A stretch of 64,000 bases of DNA from an uncultured Flavobacteriaceae bacterium (lineage in GTDB: Bacteria > Bacteroidota > Bacteroidia > Flavobacteriales > Flavobacteriaceae): positions 310,001 to 374,000 of the forward strand of contig CANNAN010000002.1 in assembly GCA_947502635.1 (NCBI GenBank). The letters run 5' to 3'. Below the pieces are notes generated by a model that made no database searches, had not been told where the DNA came from, and saw nothing but the letters and a program-made list of their open reading frames with translations. The number at the start of each line of letters is the position of its first letter. Positions within the stretch are counted from its first letter, which is position 1. This document shows, one piece after another, positions 59,904 through 64,000 of the stretch. A program made the translations under genes and the position numbers.

Positions 59904-62900
59904 ATGAAGACAGATACTGTTAATCTTGGACAAGTCTATTTATTTTTATTGTTTTTTTTAACAATAAAAGGTGTTGCTTATGCACAGCTACATTCACCTC
60001 CTAGTTGTGGCGAAAATTTCACTTTAGATTGGTCTTCTACGCCTTCAGCGACTAATGAATTTAATTGGTTAGCGGCGGGAGTCTTATCAAAAGAATTTAA
60101 TGATGTAGATAATTCTGGAATAGATTTCACAATAACTTTCACTGGAGAAACAAGTACACTGGGTGTATGGGGAGGTACGCAGACACCAAAAGTAGGGACA
60201 TCGGCTTCAGGTTCTAGTTTAGAAAATCTAGACCTTATTACTAATGGTTTTTCTTCGGCGGGTATAACTTGTACGATAACATTTAGTTCTCCTATATATG
60301 CGTTGTCTTTTGACTTATCTCATGTGAATTCTAATGGAACTAATGGAGATAAGTATACGATTACTGCGACTACAACTAACGGAGACACTCTTTTTCCTAT
60401 ATTTACTAGTTCGCCTACTCCATCATATACTGTAAATAACGCGACTGGAGTGGTGGATGCTAATGCTTCATCTACCAGTGGGACGAATGCTATTGTTGGG
60501 GTTAATTTCTTTGACGAAGATTATATTGAAAGTGTCACTTTTTTATGGCAAAATTGTTCTTCATGCTCTCCTAATGTTATGCATGGTTCTGGGCTTGGTA
60601 ATTTTAGTTTTTGTATCCCCCAAACCCTAGATTTTGATGGTGTAAACGATTATATAGACAGATCTGCATTTTTAGGAGGTAAATCAGAAGTAACAATGAT
60701 GTCATGGATAAAACTAGACACTGGGTCTGATGGGGGTGAAATTATAGGGCAGCGTAATTTTAGGCTTTATGTGGATTCAAATAAAAACTTGAAAGGATTT
60801 CTTAGAACTGATTCTGGATTAAGCATAAGTGCACCTGATCTCCCTCTTGCAGCATTATCGGATAATTTATGGTATCATGTTTCTTTAAAATATAATGGAA
60901 GTACAGGAAATATAAACTTGTATTTAAATGGAGAATCTATTTGGGATTATTCTGATGTATCTATAATAGGAACGACTCTTAACAATGAAGCCGAATGGAA
61001 CTCAAATCATGATTTTGAAATTGGAAGAAATACAGAACTGGACAATAATTATTTTGAAGGCTCTATTTATGAATGTAGGGTGTATAATAAAGCTCTAACG
61101 ATTAGTCAATTACAAAAGCAGGTAAATCAAGAAATTGAAAATAATTCTGGTAGTGTAAGAGGGACTGTTATACCAAAAGATATTGAAGGATTATCGTGGA
61201 GTGATTTGGAGCTTTACTATAAAATGGGAGTAATTGAAACGGGTTATACTCCAGATTCTTCTAACTCAAATGTTGATGGGCATTTAAATAATATGAGAAC
61301 CTATCAAGAATATACAGCTCCTCTACCATATGTTACTACAACGTTTTGTAGTGGAAACTGGACTAATTCTAGTAATTGGGTTCATGGTGATGTATGGGAT
61401 GTAAGTGCAATACCTTCTGAAAGTGCTATTGTACAGATACAAGGAAATATCCAACTAAATACCAATATTTCAACAGTAGGTTTAATAATAGATGCAGGTA
61501 GCGTTTTAACAGTTCGCGATGAGAATCTTGTTGAAAACTCTTGGTATTTAGAATTAAACGGGACTTTAGATTTAGAAGATGACTGCCAATTAATACAGAC
61601 AGAAAACAGTGACTTAGTAACTTCTGCAACAGGTAAAATTTTAAGGCGTCAAGAAGGAACCTCTAATGCCTACCGTTATAATTATTGGTCGTCTCCAGTT
61701 GGAGCAATAGGTGTTACAAGTTTAACAGATAACAATGCTTCAACCAATAATGCCAATAATACGCCATTTAATATAAATACGATAAAGGATGAATCAGGAA
61801 TCACGATGCCGTTTACTTCTGCTTATAACGAAGTTGGGAAAATCAGTACCTACTGGCTATTTACCTTTAAAAATGGTTTAACCTATTGGGATTGGGCAGT
61901 CCATTCGCCAAGCACTCCACTAGAAGCTGGTGTAGGTTACACCCAAAAAGGGACAGGTAATCCAGGTTTAGAACAACAATATATTTTTGAAGGTAAGCCC
62001 AATAACGGTACCATATTGGTAAATGTCACTGATGTAGGTGGACCAGGTTCGGTTACTTCGGTATCAAAAACAGAATACCTGCTAGGAAATCCTTACCCAT
62101 CTGCCTTAGATGTACACAAGTTTATTGATGATAATGTAGGTGTTATAGATGGCACCCTACAATTATGGCATCAGTGGAGTGGAGATTCTCACTATTTGGA
62201 TGAATATAACGGAGGTTATGCCCAAGTAAACAAACTAGGATCTGTAAGAGCATACCAATTTGTTGGTTTTTATGGCGCCAATAATGGTTCTCAGGACGGA
62301 ACAATAACACCATCAAGATACCTTCCAGTAGGACAAGGATTTATTACAGAGATTATTGCAGATGGGAACGTCGAGTTTAATAACAGTCAGCGAATATTTA
62401 TAAAAGAATCTGATGCAGACGGTACCTATAGTACAGGATCCTCATTCTTTAAGACAAGCGTTACAAAAACTAAAAAGAGTAGTAGTTCAAAATCAGACAT
62501 CCAAAGCGGAGTTATGCAGAAAATCCGTTTAGAATTTAATTCGACCTCAGGTCCTGAAACAAGAAGAGAATTGCTTTTGGGCTTTAGTGAAACAACTTCA
62601 GATGGTTATGATTATGGCTATGATGCAGAGTGCAATGAATCCAGTAATAATGATTTTAATTTAAACCTGGAGGGTAAAAATATGAACATACAAGCATATG
62701 GTTCTATTACCGCAGATAAAACAATACCCTTAAATTTTAAATCATCGGGAGATCATGCATTTGAAATAAGAATTACCGAAACAGAAAATTTGGATGAAGC
62801 TCAGGAAGTTTATTTAAAAGATCATTTAACAGGAGATTATTTTGATTTAACCACCAAAGAAGTATATAGCTTCTCCTCTGAGCAAGGAAAATTTAACAAC

Positions 62901-63203
62901 AGATTTGAAATCGTGTTCCAAAATGAGGCCAAGACCTTGAGTGCCGAAGAAGCGACATTTACAGAGAATTATATTTATTATCAAAATAAGACCAATACCC
63001 TATTTGCCAAGAAATTGAATAGCGGTGTTAAAAAACTAGCTTTAATTGATATGAGAGGTCAAACCATTTTAGAGCTTAATAATGTGTCCACAGAAAGATT
63101 AGAGGGTGGTTTTAAATTAAAAAATATATCAGTGGGTGCCTATGTAGTATGTCTGAGAACAGAAATGAACGAAGTACTTACTAAAAAGATCGTTTTTAAT
63201 TAA
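59904..63203 (+). CDS. Large secreted LamG-type protein with T9SS sorting domain
   Basis: Protein of 1099 residues: signal peptide (YLFLLFFLTIKGVAYAQ), an N-terminal beta-sandwich (about 40-230), a LamG/concanavalin-like domain (about 243-400: LDFDGVNDYIDRSAFLGG, VTMMSWIKLD, LWYHVSLKYNGSTGNINLYL, FEGSIYECRVYNKALT) and a middle beta-rich region. The cargo module follows (YNYWSSPVG, LLGNPYPSALDVHKF, LPVGQGFITEI, FFKTSVTKTKKSSSS), then a C-terminal sorting domain (ALIDMRGQTILEL to LTKKIVFN). No catalytic residues are recognised; adhesion or glycan binding at the surface is likely. Single gene with its own terminator. Confidence 0.87.
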   Translation: MKTDTVNLGQVYLFLLFFLTIKGVAYAQLHSPPSCGENFTLDWSSTPSATNEFNWLAAGVLSKEFNDVDNSGIDFTITFTGETSTLGVWGGTQTPKVGTSASGSSLENLDLITNGFSSAGITCTITFSSPIYALSFDLSHVNSNGTNGDKYTITATTTNGDTLFPIFTSSPTPSYTVNNATGVVDANASSTSGTNAIVGVNFFDEDYIESVTFLWQNCSSCSPNVMHGSGLGNFSFCIPQTLDFDGVNDYIDRSAFLGGKSEVTMMSWIKLDTGSDGGEIIGQRNFRLYVDSNKNLKGFLRTDSGLSISAPDLPLAALSDNLWYHVSLKYNGSTGNINLYLNGESIWDYSDVSIIGTTLNNEAEWNSNHDFEIGRNTELDNNYFEGSIYECRVYNKALTISQLQKQVNQEIENNSGSVRGTVIPKDIEGLSWSDLELYYKMGVIETGYTPDSSNSNVDGHLNNMRTYQEYTAPLPYVTTTFCSGNWTNSSNWVHGDVWDVSAIPSESAIVQIQGNIQLNTNISTVGLIIDAGSVLTVRDENLVENSWYLELNGTLDLEDDCQLIQTENSDLVTSATGKILRRQEGTSNAYRYNYWSSPVGAIGVTSLTDNNASTNNANNTPFNINTIKDESGITMPFTSAYNEVGKISTYWLFTFKNGLTYWDWAVHSPSTPLEAGVGYTQKGTGNPGLEQQYIFEGKPNNGTILVNVTDVGGPGSVTSVSKTEYLLGNPYPSALDVHKFIDDNVGVIDGTLQLWHQWSGDSHYLDEYNGGYAQVNKLGSVRAYQFVGFYGANNGSQDGTITPSRYLPVGQGFITEIIADGNVEFNNSQRIFIKESDADGTYSTGSSFFKTSVTKTKKSSSSKSDIQSGVMQKIRLEFNSTSGPETRRELLLGFSETTSDGYDYGYDAECNESSNNDFNLNLEGKNMNIQAYGSITADKTIPLNFKSSGDHAFEIRITETENLDEAQEVYLKDHLTGDYFDLTTKEVYSFSSEQGKFNNRFEIVFQNEAKTLSAEEATFTENYIYYQNKTNTLFAKKLNSGVKKLALIDMRGQTILELNNVSTERLEGGFKLKNISVGAYVVCLRTEMNEVLTKKIVFN

Positions 63204-63228
63204 TTTAGTTTTCATAAATTAAAATACA

Positions 63229-63265
63229 AAAGAGCCAAAATATCTATTTTGGCTCTTTGTTATTC
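63229..63265 (+). terminator. Terminator of the LamG/T9SS gene
   Basis: AAAGAGCCAAAAT (63229-63241), loop ATCT, ATTTTGGCTCTTT (63246-63258), then GTTATT. A perfect 13-bp stem 25 bases after the stop. Confidence 0.85.
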
Positions 63266-63673
63266 GTTGTTAATGAGTTGTAAATATTTGAAATTTATAT
63301 AATTAGTGATTAATTCAAGATAAGAGTATTTATCAGTCAGTACCTAATGATTTGATTTGTATTCGTTAAATAGTACTTAAATAATGGAAAATATAATTTC
63401 AATTCTTAGTCTAATCATTTATACTAATTCTTTTGATTTATTGAGTAATCAATAAAGAAAATGTAGTCTGTAAATGAAGTGCTAAAGACCTTGCTTCAAG
63501 TACTTCCTGTTTTAAAAACAATTGAAGCCATTTTAGAAAGAGGTCGTGTTTCGAAAAAGAAATAGCAATACGCGAATGTTGAGATAAGATTTTTCGATTA
63601 TCAAAATTCATTTTTAACCTTACTATTTTATCAAAATTTCTTAAATTCGCTTCCTTATTAGAATAGCGAGTAA
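63266..63673. other. Intergenic region before ileS, possible C-terminal remnant
   Basis: About 400 bases without a gene of normal size. A plus-strand frame at 63467-63565 has no start codon but reads NEVLKTLLQVLPVLKTIEAI then LERGRVSKKK and a stop, with helix-like composition; it may be the end of a decayed gene. No T-box or other leader structure for ileS was recognised. Confidence 0.35.
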
Positions 63674-64000
63674 ATGAGCACTAAATTTCCTGAATATAAA
63701 GGACTTGACTTGCCAAATGTAGCAAATGAGATACTACAATATTGGCAAGAAAACAACATTTTTGAAAAAAGCGTTTCTACCCGAGAAGGTAATGAACCCT
63801 ATGTATTTTATGAAGGACCTCCATCGGCAAATGGACTTCCAGGAGTACATCATGTTTTAGCACGTGCTATCAAAGATATTTTTCCACGTTATAAAACCAT
63901 GAAAGGTTATCAGGTAAAGCGTAAAGCAGGATGGGATACTCATGGATTACCTATAGAACTAGGTGTAGAAAAAGAATTAGGGATTACTAAGGAAGATATT
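63674..64000 (+). CDS. ileS: Isoleucyl-tRNA synthetase, N-terminal part (runs off the right edge)
   Basis: First 109 codons of a class I aminoacyl-tRNA synthetase that charges tRNA-Ile. The start [20 protein letters not shown], the block [20 protein letters not shown] (HIGH-type ATP site in the variant form of the eukaryote-like IleS type) and [19 protein letters not shown] are diagnostic. The remaining roughly 1000 residues lie beyond the window. Confidence 0.95.
   Translation, partial: MSTKFPEYKGLDLPNVANEILQYWQENNIFEKSVSTREGNEPYVFYEGPPSANGLPGVHHVLARAIKDIFPRYKTMKGYQVKRKAGWDTHGLPIELGVEKELGITKEDI

Overview
The window is about 64 kb of low-GC, densely coded chromosome from a member of the Bacteroidota, almost certainly the family Flavobacteriaceae. 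The evidence is the set of SusC-type and other TonB-dependent receptors, a PorZ-like protein and two cargo-like proteins with type IX secretion C-terminal domains, DUF4270 and HmuY lipoproteins, an atpDC pair apart from the other ATP synthase genes, and promoters of the TTG-N17-22-TAnnTTTG type. I see no tRNA or rRNA gene, CRISPR array, integrase, transposase or prophage.

Layout. 1-3.0 kb: 5' part of a SusC-family receptor (minus), then a 0.96-kb gene-free stretch. 4-7.2 kb (minus): a haem-type TonB receptor followed by an HmuY-type lipoprotein. 7.3-15.6 kb (plus): a tight seven-gene operon with a DUF6607-like secreted protein, a siderophore-type receptor, an exported ankyrin protein, a DUF2271 protein carrying a DxxTGAT flavinylation-type motif, a four-helix PepSY membrane protein fused to flavodoxin and NADPH:FAD reductase domains, and two small CxxC proteins. 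I read this as a candidate pathway carrying electrons from cytosolic NADPH across the inner membrane to an exported flavoprotein, for reductive iron release from an imported chelate. It is the most interesting system in the window. 15.6-21 kb: ArsC-like protein, DinB-like protein, a DUF3298-type gene broken by a one-base slip, a cystathionine gamma-synthase/lyase, an outer-membrane hypothetical and gdhA. 21-30 kb: porZ-recO-TonB receptor, a T9SS cargo protein, recX and a JmjC-like cupin protein. 30.5-38.7 kb: biotin genes on the minus strand (bioB; a KAS II-like condensing enzyme; bioA, bioD, a DUF2007 gene, bioF), interrupted by two plus-strand genes. 38.8-43 kb: a DUF2975-HTH pair, two hypotheticals, umuC-umuD and an acetyltransferase. 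43-51.7 kb (minus): atpD-atpC, a TonB receptor/SGNH-hydrolase pair and glmS. 51.8-56.7 kb: DUF4270 protein and a one-domain glycogen-synthase-like protein (minus), then panC-panD and a YbhN-like membrane protein (plus). 56.8-64 kb: an esterase-fold protein without its serine, radA, a 1099-residue LamG T9SS protein, and the 5' end of ileS.

Short repeats also stand out. A palindromic repeat lies in frame inside bioF, a degenerate inverted-repeat element overlaps the apparent 5' end of bioA, a Flavobacterium-like repeat separates atpD from atpC, a 48-bp segment is duplicated upstream of gdhA, and a perfect 21-bp-arm palindrome lies between glmS and a TonB receptor gene. All calls rest on reading the sequence and on family knowledge; no search was run.
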